From the NCBI GenBank assembly GCA_900540855.1, contig UQHK01000033.1, forward strand, positions 1 through 5,051: a stretch of 5,051 nucleotides of DNA, read 5' to 3'. The notes under the pieces were generated by a model, which did no database searches, had not been told where the DNA came from, and saw nothing but the letters and a program-made list of their open reading frames with translations. Positions within the stretch are counted from its first letter, which is position 1. Each line of letters opens with the position of its first letter. This DNA is from an uncultured Collinsella sp. GTDB lineage: Bacteria > Actinomycetota > Coriobacteriia > Coriobacteriales > Coriobacteriaceae. Made by a program: the position numbers and the translations under genes. Below are positions 1 through 4,997 of the stretch, piece by piece.

Positions 1-105
1 GCCCTACCGGGAGTAGCCTCGACGGTTGACAAAACTATAGGAACACCCAACGACTAAACGACTACTTGCGACCAAGGCAACGCCGATGTCTTGGCAACGA
101 CAGCG
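1..105. other. Gene-free left flank
   Basis: I see no supportable gene here. There is an 8-bp tandem repeat (ACGACTAA then ACGACTAC, 50-65) and a short stem CCAAG/CTTGG (72-76 with 90-94). A TTGACA hexamer at 26-31 has no acceptable -10 box at normal spacing. The stretch lies beyond the 3' end of the lac operon and may be intergenic space before a neighbour outside the window. Confidence 0.5.
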
Positions 106-203
106 AAACGCCCCTAAGCGAGCAAGGTGACGTGAAAGAGGAGGGCATTGACCTTTTGGTCATGCCCGACGATTGAACGTCAGATTGCCGCTTAGGGGCG
201 TTT
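106..203. repeat. 98-nt rod-like inverted-repeat element (possible ncRNA or palindromic repeat)
   Basis: The outer arms form a perfect 15-bp inverted repeat, 106-120 (AAACGCCCCTAAGCG) with 189-203. After a bulged A121 the pairing continues inward: GCAA 122-125 with 185-188, a 2x2 internal loop, TGACGT 128-133 with ACGTCA 177-182, a symmetric 9x9 internal loop, GGGCAT 143-148 with ATGCCC 162-167, a bulged T149, and GACC 150-153 with GGTC 158-161 closing a TTTT loop. That is about 35 pairs in one unbranched rod. It lies 12 bases past the hairpin at the lacC stop, so lac read-through transcripts would carry it. Only TTT follows the stem on either strand, so it is a poor intrinsic terminator. It could be a structured RNA, a dispersed palindromic repeat, or a Rho-related or convergent terminator; the sequence does not decide. 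Confidence 0.6.
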
Positions 204-215
204 GCAGCGTCGGCT

Positions 216-244
216 GGTTACGCGGTTCGTAGAACCGCGTAACC
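216..244 (-). terminator. Hairpin directly after lacC stop
   Basis: A perfect 13-bp stem (216-228 with 232-244) with a 3-base loop begins at the base next to the lacC TAG stop (247-245 on the minus strand). The stem is GC-rich and should be very stable. No U-run follows on the minus strand (the next bases are AGCCGACGCTGC), so it is not a canonical Rho-independent terminator. It may act as a 3'-end stabiliser or a Rho-assisted end. Its position makes it the likely 3' boundary of the lac mRNA. Confidence 0.5.
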
Positions 245-1180
245 CTACAACTCTACGACCTCAACGTTGCTGTAGATCTCGTCCCAGCGGTCCATGACCA
301 GGTGGCCGGTCTTGGGATCCATGGCGTTGAGCTTACCGCAGGTATTGGCGGTCTTGAGCACCGTGACGTCGTCGGCACCAGCAGCAATGGCATGCGCAAA
401 ACCGGCGATGGTCGAGTCGCCGGAACCCGTTGCGTTCACAGCCGCAATCGCGGGCGTCTTGGCGCGGAACGCGCGACCCTCATGGAAGCCCACCGAACCG
501 GCAGCGCCCATCGAAACGACAACCCAGGGAATACCGGCAAAACGGCCATCGGCAGCAAGCGCCTTGCGCAGGGCATCGACATCATCGGTCGTAAAGGACG
601 TGCCCAGCAGGCCGTTAATCTCGGTCAGGTTGGGTTTTACGAGCTCAGGCTTAGCGTCGGACTCCAGCGCAGCCTCCAGCGATGCACCCGAGGTGTCGAG
701 CAGCACCTTGGCGCCCGCCTCCTCGGCGATCTTGACGAGCTCGGCATAGTAGCCGGCATCGACGCCACGCGGCAGCGAGCCCGAAAGCGTCACGACGTCC
801 GCCTTCGCTGCAAGCTCGGCGAACTTGGCCGTAAAGGCCTCGAGCTCGGCCGGGGCGATTTGCGGGCCGCTCTCCAGCAGCTCGGTCTGATTTCCCTCGT
901 GCAGGATATTCAGGCAGATGCGCGTCTCACCGGCGATGGGCACAAAGTCGTTCTTGACGCCGTCGGCATCCATAAGCTCGGCCATATAGGCACCCATGTG
1001 GCCGCCGAGCAGGCCGGTCGCGAGCACGTCGTCGCCCAGCTGCAGCAGCACGCGGCTCACGTTGAGGCCCTTGCCGCCAGCGGTCTTTTCGGGCGTCACG
1101 CGGTTAACATCGTCGATGATCAGCTTGTCGAGCTGATAGCGCGTATCAATCGACGGGTTCATGGTAACGGTCAGAATCAT
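245..1180 (-). CDS. lacC: Tagatose-6-phosphate kinase (LacC), PfkB/ribokinase family
   Basis: This 311-residue cytoplasmic kinase is predicted to phosphorylate D-tagatose-6-phosphate to tagatose-1,6-bisphosphate with ATP. PfkB-family landmarks appear in order: NPSID at 8-12, the substrate-binding GGKGLNVSR at 35-43, ETR at 85-87, GSLP at 134-137, KPN at 182-184, and the C-terminal anion-hole signature GSGDS at 252-256 with the catalytic-base Asp255. The DDVNRV, LHEGNQTELLE and NAMDPKTGH stretches resemble LacC of Gram-positive cocci more than FruK. The frame stays open upstream to an ATG at 1222, but I chose the ATG at 1180: an AGGAG lies 6 bases before it, and MILTVTMNPS is the normal family N-terminus. 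It is the last gene of the operon, 53 bp after the epimerase gene, and is followed by a stable hairpin. A 1-phosphofructokinase activity is the main alternative; the lacAB neighbours favour LacC. Confidence 0.92.
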   Translation of the reverse strand: MILTVTMNPSIDTRYQLDKLIIDDVNRVTPEKTAGGKGLNVSRVLLQLGDDVLATGLLGGHMGAYMAELMDADGVKNDFVPIAGETRICLNILHEGNQTELLESGPQIAPAELEAFTAKFAELAAKADVVTLSGSLPRGVDAGYYAELVKIAEEAGAKVLLDTSGASLEAALESDAKPELVKPNLTEINGLLGTSFTTDDVDALRKALAADGRFAGIPWVVVSMGAAGSVGFHEGRAFRAKTPAIAAVNATGSGDSTIAGFAHAIAAGADDVTVLKTANTCGKLNAMDPKTGHLVMDRWDEIYSNVEVVEL

Positions 1181-1191
1181 GTTGAACTCCT
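1181..1191 (-). promoter_or_regulatory. Shine-Dalgarno deciding the lacC start
   Basis: On the minus strand AGGAG (1191-1187) precedes the ATG at 1180 by 6 bases. This supports the 311-residue start over the in-frame ATG at 1222, which would add 14 residues not seen at the N-terminus of LacC proteins. Confidence 0.75.
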
Positions 1192-1233
1192 GTTCCGGGG
1201 CGGCATAACCCGCCCCAAACATACGATAACTCG

Positions 1234-2115
1234 TTAAAGGATCTCGATCTCAAAGCCGCGAGTGACGGTCTCTCCCGGCTTGGCCACCAGGCAGCCACGC
1301 TTGTGCTCCAGAATATCGTCCTCGTCGGAGCAGGTGGACAGACCACCCCACGGTTCAACAGCCACAAAGTCGCCCTCGGGCTTGCTCCACACAATCAGGT
1401 ACGGCATATCGGGGAACGTCAGGCGCACGCCCTTGTCCTCGGTTTTCTTGGTCAGCGTAACCACACGGCTCTCGAGCACGTCGAAGATGGTCTCCGCAAA
1501 GTCGAAGAGTTCGTGAGTAAGCGGCAGGTTCTGGCCGATCATAGGGTTCTTGCTGCGATGCTCAACATCAATCAGGCCCGTCGAGGGAACGGCAGTACAC
1601 AGCTCGTCGGCCTCGTGCTGCTCAAAACGAAGCTCATAATCGTCATAGGACTCGCCCTCGTCGAGCGGGCACTTAAAGCCGGGGTGGCCACCCACAAAGA
1701 ATGGCATATCCTCGGTGCCCTCATTGGTCACCTCGTACGACACGGCCACCTTTTCCGAATCGACCTTGTAGCGAGCAACGATCTTAAACGGATACGGGTA
1801 CTGCTCGAGCAACTCGGCATAGTCGGCAGAGCTTAGGCTCAGCGCAACCATGTTGTCGCCCTGCTCCTCGAGCTTCCACTCCTGCTTGCGGGCAAAGCCG
1901 TGGCGGGCAAGCTTGACCTCGCGGCCACCCATGGTCATCGCACGGCCATCACGAAGGCCGCCGCAAATCGGAAAGCAAATGGGTGCCTGGCCCGACCAGA
2001 CCGAAGGATCGCCCTGCCACAGGTACTCGCGACCGTTGGCTTTAATCGAAGTGAACGATCCGCCAGCCGTGCTCAGTGCCACACGAATAGAACCGTTATC
2101 AAGAACAAACTCCAT
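1234..2115 (-). CDS. lacX: Aldose 1-epimerase, LacX type (galactose mutarotase-like)
   Basis: This 293-residue cytosolic protein of the galactose mutarotase superfamily is likely to interconvert alpha and beta anomers of a hexose or hexose phosphate. Visible landmarks are FPICGGLRDG near 48-57, HGFAR at 72-76, GGHPGF at 142-147 containing the likely catalytic-acid His144, and VAVEPWGGLS at 251-260 containing the likely catalytic-base Glu254. The length and the FP-CG-LRD/HGFAR pattern match the LacX branch rather than the longer GalM. A GGGAAGG ribosome site lies just before the ATG. It sits between lacB and lacC, whereas in the lactococcal operon lacX comes last. The 119-bp gap before it contains a terminator-like stem. 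The true substrate of LacX proteins is not well established, so the pathway role is inferred from context. Confidence 0.85.
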   Translation of the reverse strand: MEFVLDNGSIRVALSTAGGSFTSIKANGREYLWQGDPSVWSGQAPICFPICGGLRDGRAMTMGGREVKLARHGFARKQEWKLEEQGDNMVALSLSSADYAELLEQYPYPFKIVARYKVDSEKVAVSYEVTNEGTEDMPFFVGGHPGFKCPLDEGESYDDYELRFEQHEADELCTAVPSTGLIDVEHRSKNPMIGQNLPLTHELFDFAETIFDVLESRVVTLTKKTEDKGVRLTFPDMPYLIVWSKPEGDFVAVEPWGGLSTCSDEDDILEHKRGCLVAKPGETVTRGFEIEIL

Positions 2116-2165
2116 AGGAGCCTTCCCTTTCGTACGCCAGCCCGCCGAGTCAGTGGGGCTGATAG

Positions 2166-2202
2166 AAAACCGGCCCGCGCCCCCTCACAGAAACGCGAGC
2201 CG
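2166..2202 (-). terminator. Terminator-like or attenuator stem between lacB and lacX
   Basis: On the minus strand CGGCTCGCG (2202-2194) can pair with CGCGGGCCG (2179-2171), with one G-U wobble and a 14-base loop. GTTTTCTATC follows at once (2170-2161). The tract has only four T and the loop is large, so termination would be partial at best. A processing or stabilising stem is equally possible. It lies in the largest gap of the operon (119 bp). Confidence 0.4.
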
Positions 2203-2234
2203 TCAACGGACTAGTAAATTACGCCGGATACCCG

Positions 2235-2759
2235 CTAGTCATGGTATTCGCCGCGGTCCCACTTCTCGAGGAACTCGTCAAAGAAGTGCGGGTCAGCCTG
2301 AGCCTCGGCGTCGGCCTTATTGCAAGCGTCGATCTTGGCGATCAGGGCATCGTGCTCGGGGGTCTTCTCGTAGGGCTCCTCCAGGAAGGCAAGCATGATG
2401 TCGGCCATCAGGAACTCACCGGTAATCTTGCCGCCAAAGCCCACGATGTTGGCGTTGAGCTCGCGACGGGCATACAGGGCAGAGGTCATGTCGCGAACCA
2501 GGGCGCAACGGGCGCCGGGAACCTTGTTGACGGCGTTGGTGATGCCGATGCCGGTGCCGCACAGGGCCACGCCAAAGTCGGCCTTACCGCTGGCAACAGC
2601 CTCGCCCACGGCCTTACCGTAGATGGGATAGTGCGTACGGGTGTGGCTGTAGGTGCCACAGTCGAGCACCTTGTAGCCAGCCTGCTCCAGGCGGTCGGCC
2701 AGATAGATCTTCTCGTCCGTAACGATATGGTCGCAACCGATTGCGATGGTCTTCTTCAT
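2235..2759 (-). CDS. lacB: Galactose-6-phosphate isomerase subunit LacB
   Basis: This 174-residue subunit belongs to the RpiB/LacA/LacB sugar-phosphate isomerase family. With LacA it is predicted to isomerise D-galactose-6-phosphate to D-tagatose-6-phosphate in the cytoplasm. It shows GCDHIVT at 8-14, RTHYPIYGK at 41-49, the RpiB-type CGTGIGI loop at 67-73 with the active-site cysteine Cys67, NAVNKVPG at 75-82, LNANIVGFGGK at 101-111, and the LacB-specific tail ending KWDRGEYHD. The length fits lactococcal and staphylococcal LacB (about 171). AAAGGA lies about 8 bases before the ATG. It follows lacA by 63 bp. The identification is close to certain. Confidence 0.95.
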   Translation of the reverse strand: MKKTIAIGCDHIVTDEKIYLADRLEQAGYKVLDCGTYSHTRTHYPIYGKAVGEAVASGKADFGVALCGTGIGITNAVNKVPGARCALVRDMTSALYARRELNANIVGFGGKITGEFLMADIMLAFLEEPYEKTPEHDALIAKIDACNKADAEAQADPHFFDEFLEKWDRGEYHD

Positions 2760-2822
2760 CAGAACGTCCTTTCGTCTGAATTCACAAGTTGAGGTAGAAG
2801 TTCGAGTTCTCGGTGGCTCTCG

Positions 2823-3251
2823 TTAGGCCATCTTGTTGAGCATGTCGACACGGATCTGGTGACGGCCGCCGGCGTACTGGGCGCGCAGGAACTCGCGGGC
2901 GATCTTCTTGGCGACCTCGGTGCCCACAACGCCCGGGCCCATGGTGACCATGCGCGAGCCGTTGTGCTCGCGGGTCATGTAGGCGGAACGCTCGTCGGAA
3001 ATGTTGGCGACGACCATGCCCTTGATCTTGACGGCGGCCATATAGGAGCCGACGCCGTACTTATCGAATGCGAAGCCCTGGGAATCCTTGTGCTCCAGCA
3101 GGTCCTTGGCAACGGCGGTCGCGGAATCGACAAAGTCCGCAGCAGGGGTCTCGGAATAGTCGACGACCTCGTGACCGTCAGCGATGAGCATCTCCTTGAT
3201 GGACTCCTTCATCGACATACCGTCGGCATCGGAAGCGATTACAACCCTCAT
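2823..3251 (-). CDS. lacA: Galactose-6-phosphate isomerase subunit LacA
   Basis: This 142-residue partner of LacB belongs to the same RpiB-like family. It carries SDADG at 7-11, the LacA-type loop DKYGVGS at 63-69 where RpiB and LacB have CGTG, so it lacks the catalytic cysteine (normal for LacA), then KIKGMV at 75-80, SDERSAYMTREHNGSRM at 85-101, and a conserved C-terminal GGRHQIRVDMLNKM. The length matches the family (about 141-142). An AAGGAGG (3263-3257) 5 bases before the ATG is a near-ideal ribosome site. It is the first gene of the operon, preceded by a roughly 100-base leader and an operator-like region. Expression is presumably controlled there by a sugar-phosphate-responsive repressor encoded elsewhere. 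Confidence 0.95.
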   Translation of the reverse strand: MRVVIASDADGMSMKESIKEMLIADGHEVVDYSETPAADFVDSATAVAKDLLEHKDSQGFAFDKYGVGSYMAAVKIKGMVVANISDERSAYMTREHNGSRMVTMGPGVVGTEVAKKIAREFLRAQYAGGRHQIRVDMLNKMA

Positions 3252-3269
3252 GACATCCTCCTTGAGAGA

Positions 3270-3283
3270 TACGCAGGTGCGTA
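3270..3283 (-). repeat. Small palindrome in the lacA leader
   Basis: TACGCA-CC-TGCGTA on the minus strand is a 6-bp perfect inverted repeat, 6 bases upstream of the lacA AAGGAGG. The spacer of 2 bases means an RNA hairpin would lose a pair. It may be a minor leader hairpin, a protein site, or chance. Confidence 0.35.
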
Positions 3284-3336
3284 GTTTCTGTTTGGAAGTG
3301 TTGAATCGCGCTCAGGTCCGGGCATCTGAATGTGCG

Positions 3337-3374
3337 GTTCTTCACTGTTCATGTTTATTTGAACACATTCGAAC
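3337..3374. promoter_or_regulatory. Symmetric GTTC/GAAC operator-like array
   Basis: On the plus strand GTTC occurs at 3337-3340 and 3347-3350, and GAAC at 3361-3364 and 3371-3374. Both pairs are 10 bp apart and all four half-sites share one dyad centre (3355.5). The inner pair extends to TGTTCA (3346-3351) and TGAACA (3360-3365). It overlaps the candidate lacA -10 box and start point, which suits a repressor site. TGTTCG/CGAACA-like half-sites are known for several DeoR-family sugar regulators, and LacR is of that family, but no regulator gene is in the window. Confidence 0.6.
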
Positions 3375-3385
3375 ATAGCTTGCAA
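3357..3385 (-). promoter_or_regulatory. Candidate lacA operon promoter
   Basis: On the minus strand TTGCAA (3385-3380) as -35 and TCAAAT (3362-3357) as -10 are separated by 17 bases. Each matches four of six consensus positions. Transcription would start near 3350, giving a leader of about 100 bases. The -10 box lies inside the operator-like dyad, which supports the placement. The boxes themselves are weak. Confidence 0.4.
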
Positions 3386-3401
3386 CCATTATTTGTTTAG
3401 C

Positions 3402-3421
3402 TTTGTTCTTTTTTGAACAAA
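3402..3421. promoter_or_regulatory. Second inverted repeat upstream of lacA promoter
   Basis: TTTGTTC (3402-3408) and GAACAAA (3415-3421) form a perfect 7-bp inverted repeat around six T. It shares the GTTC/GAAC core with the array at 3337-3374 but has a 6-bp rather than 10-bp inner gap. Its centre is 56 bp, about five helical turns, from the array centre and it lies just upstream of the candidate -35. It may be an auxiliary operator. Confidence 0.45.
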
Positions 3422-3480
3422 TACCGTTTACGGTTGATTGCCGACCGTTTGAGCCCGGCGCAGACGTAGCGACCATGTGT

Positions 3481-3524
3481 TCAACAAACAAAAGGGCGGC
3501 CGAGAACGTGTCTCGGCCGCCCTT
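3481..3524 (-). terminator. Intrinsic terminator of the membrane-protein gene
   Basis: A perfect 14-bp GC-rich stem (3492-3505 with 3511-3524) with a 5-base loop is followed on the minus strand by a T-rich tail (TTTTGTTTGTT, counting the two stem T). It starts 34 bp past the stop at 3559, so it ends that transcript before the lac regulatory region. Confidence 0.85.
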
Positions 3525-3558
3525 CTTACGGTTGATCTTCCAAAGTTCGCTTTGCCGC

Positions 3559-4572
3559 CTACTCAGACTGCCCACTCTTCTTGGCATGTTTGGACGGAGC
3601 GCTCAAGAAACGGCCCGTCAAATAGTTCGCCGGACCGGAGACATCAATCCCCAGCAGCACGTGTCCTAGCCATAGGAACGCCGCGAGCACCAGTAGAGGA
3701 ATCACGCACGAGGTCACGATCATCACGATGACGCCTTCGATCAGATCGGTCACCTGCTGCACGATCTCGTCGGTCATCTGCTTGGCACCACTGGTCACCG
3801 ATGTGACGAGACCCGAGGCGCCGTCGGCAAGCTGCTCAAGCACATTCTTGGACTCTGTGGACTCGGCCTTTTTCTTGCTTGCTTTGGAGCTGTCGCTATC
3901 TGCCGCACTCGCAGCGTCAGTCGCCTTTTGCTCGGCCGCTTCGATGCTCACTCGATACGTTTCGTCGACCTTTTGCGACACCCATACGCTTGCAGGCACC
4001 AAGGCCATGCCGATCACGGCAACCACCAACACGCGCGTCGCCACACGGCGCAGGACGGCGCTCGTGCTCCAGCGCCCGTGGAAGCCAAGCGACACCGCAA
4101 AAAGCACCAACGCAAACGGGATTAAGATGCCCAAGCCAACCGACCACAAAATCGTGAGCAAATATTTCTCTAGGTAGAGCACGGCAAGCACGATGCCCAA
4201 GTTACCCGAAAGCTGCGCGAGCTGCTCGGCAACCGGCGTTCCCGTATCACCCGGCAGCGCGGTAATGCCCGCAGACAGCGCCACGCACGAGGTCGTGAGC
4301 GCCAAAACGTTGCCCTTCTTTTGGTCGATAACCTCGATGGTGGAGTCCCATGTTTTGGTATCGGCGAAATGCGGACGAGCTACAAAGCCCGACAGCAGCG
4401 CCAGTACCACGAGTACAACGATAAAGCCAATCTGCAGCTTTTTGTTTGCGCACACGACATCGGACAGGCTGGGCTGCAGCTCGGTTACCGTCGTATGCTC
4501 GGTTATCTGGACAGGACGCCCATGAGCCATCTCGTGCGCATCTCTTTTTTGAATTGATCCGTTGTCCGGCAT
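3559..4572 (-). CDS. Polytopic membrane protein of unknown function
   Basis: I do not recognise a characterised family for this 337-residue protein. About six hydrophobic segments can be seen: 46-66, 88-106, 123-140, 141-162, 179-199 and 280-308. The N-terminal 45 residues are hydrophilic with no cleavable signal. Between the fifth and sixth segments, about 205-275 is polar, first Ala/Ser/Lys/Asp-rich and low in complexity (214-242), then amphipathic (243-275) and possibly coiled-coil. The C-terminus is short and Lys/Ser-rich. The start is supported by GAGGAGG 7 bases upstream; an internal ATG at codon 15 is less likely. It has its own -10 box and terminator, so it is monocistronic and not part of the lac operon. 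Similar gut-bacterial proteins have, as I recall, been labelled as carotene monooxygenases; I see nothing to support such an enzyme. Confidence 0.85.
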   Translation of the reverse strand: MPDNGSIQKRDAHEMAHGRPVQITEHTTVTELQPSLSDVVCANKKLQIGFIVVLVVLALLSGFVARPHFADTKTWDSTIEVIDQKKGNVLALTTSCVALSAGITALPGDTGTPVAEQLAQLSGNLGIVLAVLYLEKYLLTILWSVGLGILIPFALVLFAVSLGFHGRWSTSAVLRRVATRVLVVAVIGMALVPASVWVSQKVDETYRVSIEAAEQKATDAASAADSDSSKASKKKAESTESKNVLEQLADGASGLVTSVTSGAKQMTDEIVQQVTDLIEGVIVMIVTSCVIPLLVLAAFLWLGHVLLGIDVSGPANYLTGRFLSAPSKHAKKSGQSE

Positions 4573-4603
4573 TTGGATGCCTCCTCATTCCGGCCTGTAT
4601 TGC

Positions 4604-4616
4604 GGTGGAAAGTATA
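4604..4616 (-). promoter_or_regulatory. -10 box of the membrane-protein gene
   Basis: TATACT on the minus strand (4616-4611) matches five of six consensus positions and would start transcription near 4604, about 32 bases before the ATG at 4572. No good -35 hexamer is seen at 16-18 bases; CGTTCG is the sequence there at 17. It may depend on an activator. Confidence 0.5.
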
Positions 4617-4688
4617 CCCACCCATCGAAAAACCGAACGGGAGGGCGTGCAGAAGCTCCATAACGCTGCTAGTCGAATAGTGCCATTT

Positions 4689-4842
4689 CAAAACTATGCC
4701 GGTTTACTACGATAAAACCGATAGGACCGACCACATTTGCTATTAGCAGAAAATGACAAGCTTTCTACCTGCGGCTTTGATAACGCTGTTCTTTCCATAG
4801 TTGAAAGAATGCGATTCATCGTAGTAAACCGGCATAGTTTTG
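4689..4842. repeat. 154-bp element with perfect 25-bp terminal inverted repeats (MITE-like or structured RNA)
   Basis: The segment 4689-4713, starting CAAAACTATGCCGG, is repeated exactly in reverse complement at 4818-4842. Pairing stops at both ends (T against T outside, A against C inside). Within the 104-bp interior is a second stem, TTCTTTC (4789-4795) with GAAAGAA (4803-4809), around a 7-base loop. The interior looks more AT-rich than the genes around it. Several frames are open across it, but none has a ribosome site or a family resemblance. No target-site duplication is obvious in the immediate flanks. A non-autonomous transposable element and a structured RNA with a closing stem are the two main readings. 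Confidence 0.7.
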
Positions 4843-4921
4843 TAACCGACAGACCGAGTCGGCACCGCAGCAAACCTAATGACCCGGTTTCTTCCATCCT
4901 CAAAGGATCGAATGCATGGCA

Positions 4922-4968
4922 GGAGTGTCCCAAACTGCCGGCAGATAAGGAACGTCCCCAAGTGCCGG
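4922..4968. repeat. Pair of 20-bp direct repeats, REP-like
   Basis: GGAGTGTCCCAAACTGCCGG (4922-4941) and GGAACGTCCCCAAGTGCCGG (4949-4968) match at 16 of 20 positions with a period of 27 bp. The first ends inside a perfect palindrome, CTGCCGGCAG (4935-4944). A GGCAGG/CCTGCC pair (4918-4923, 4984-4989) brackets both. The complement GGGACGTTCCT resembles intergenic repeats that I associate from memory with Y1-type (REP-associated) transposases. That link is inference. Confidence 0.5.
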
Positions 4969-4997
4969 GTAAACAGAAAAAGCCCTGCCGCGGGTAG

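Noticed and set aside
26..31. TTGACA as a plus-strand -35 box
   Set aside because: No -10 hexamer is found at 16-18 bases and no gene follows on that strand.
1181..1222. Longer N-terminus for LacC from the ATG at 1222
   Set aside because: The added 14 residues are not typical, and the AGGAG plus family N-terminus fix the start at 1180.
302..1237. Long plus-strand open frame opposite lacC
   Set aside because: It is a shadow of lacC. The predicted protein is Arg/Gly/His-rich without family motifs, while the minus frame has every PfkB motif.
2241..2792. Plus-strand open frame opposite lacB
   Set aside because: It is complementary to a clear lacB. Its valine/glycine-rich composition is an antisense artefact and no ribosome site decides a start.
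2859..3284. Plus-strand open frame opposite lacA
   Set aside because: It is a shadow of lacA with no recognisable motif.
3559..4572. Carotene monooxygenase label for the membrane protein
   Set aside because: No iron-ligand histidine pattern or enzyme motif is visible. The sequence is mostly hydrophobic segments plus a polar insert.
4844..4866. ACCGAGTCGG sequence reminiscent of a tracrRNA tail
   Set aside because: Only a short local hairpin is present, with no CRISPR repeats, anti-repeat or cas genes in the window. I regard it as coincidence.
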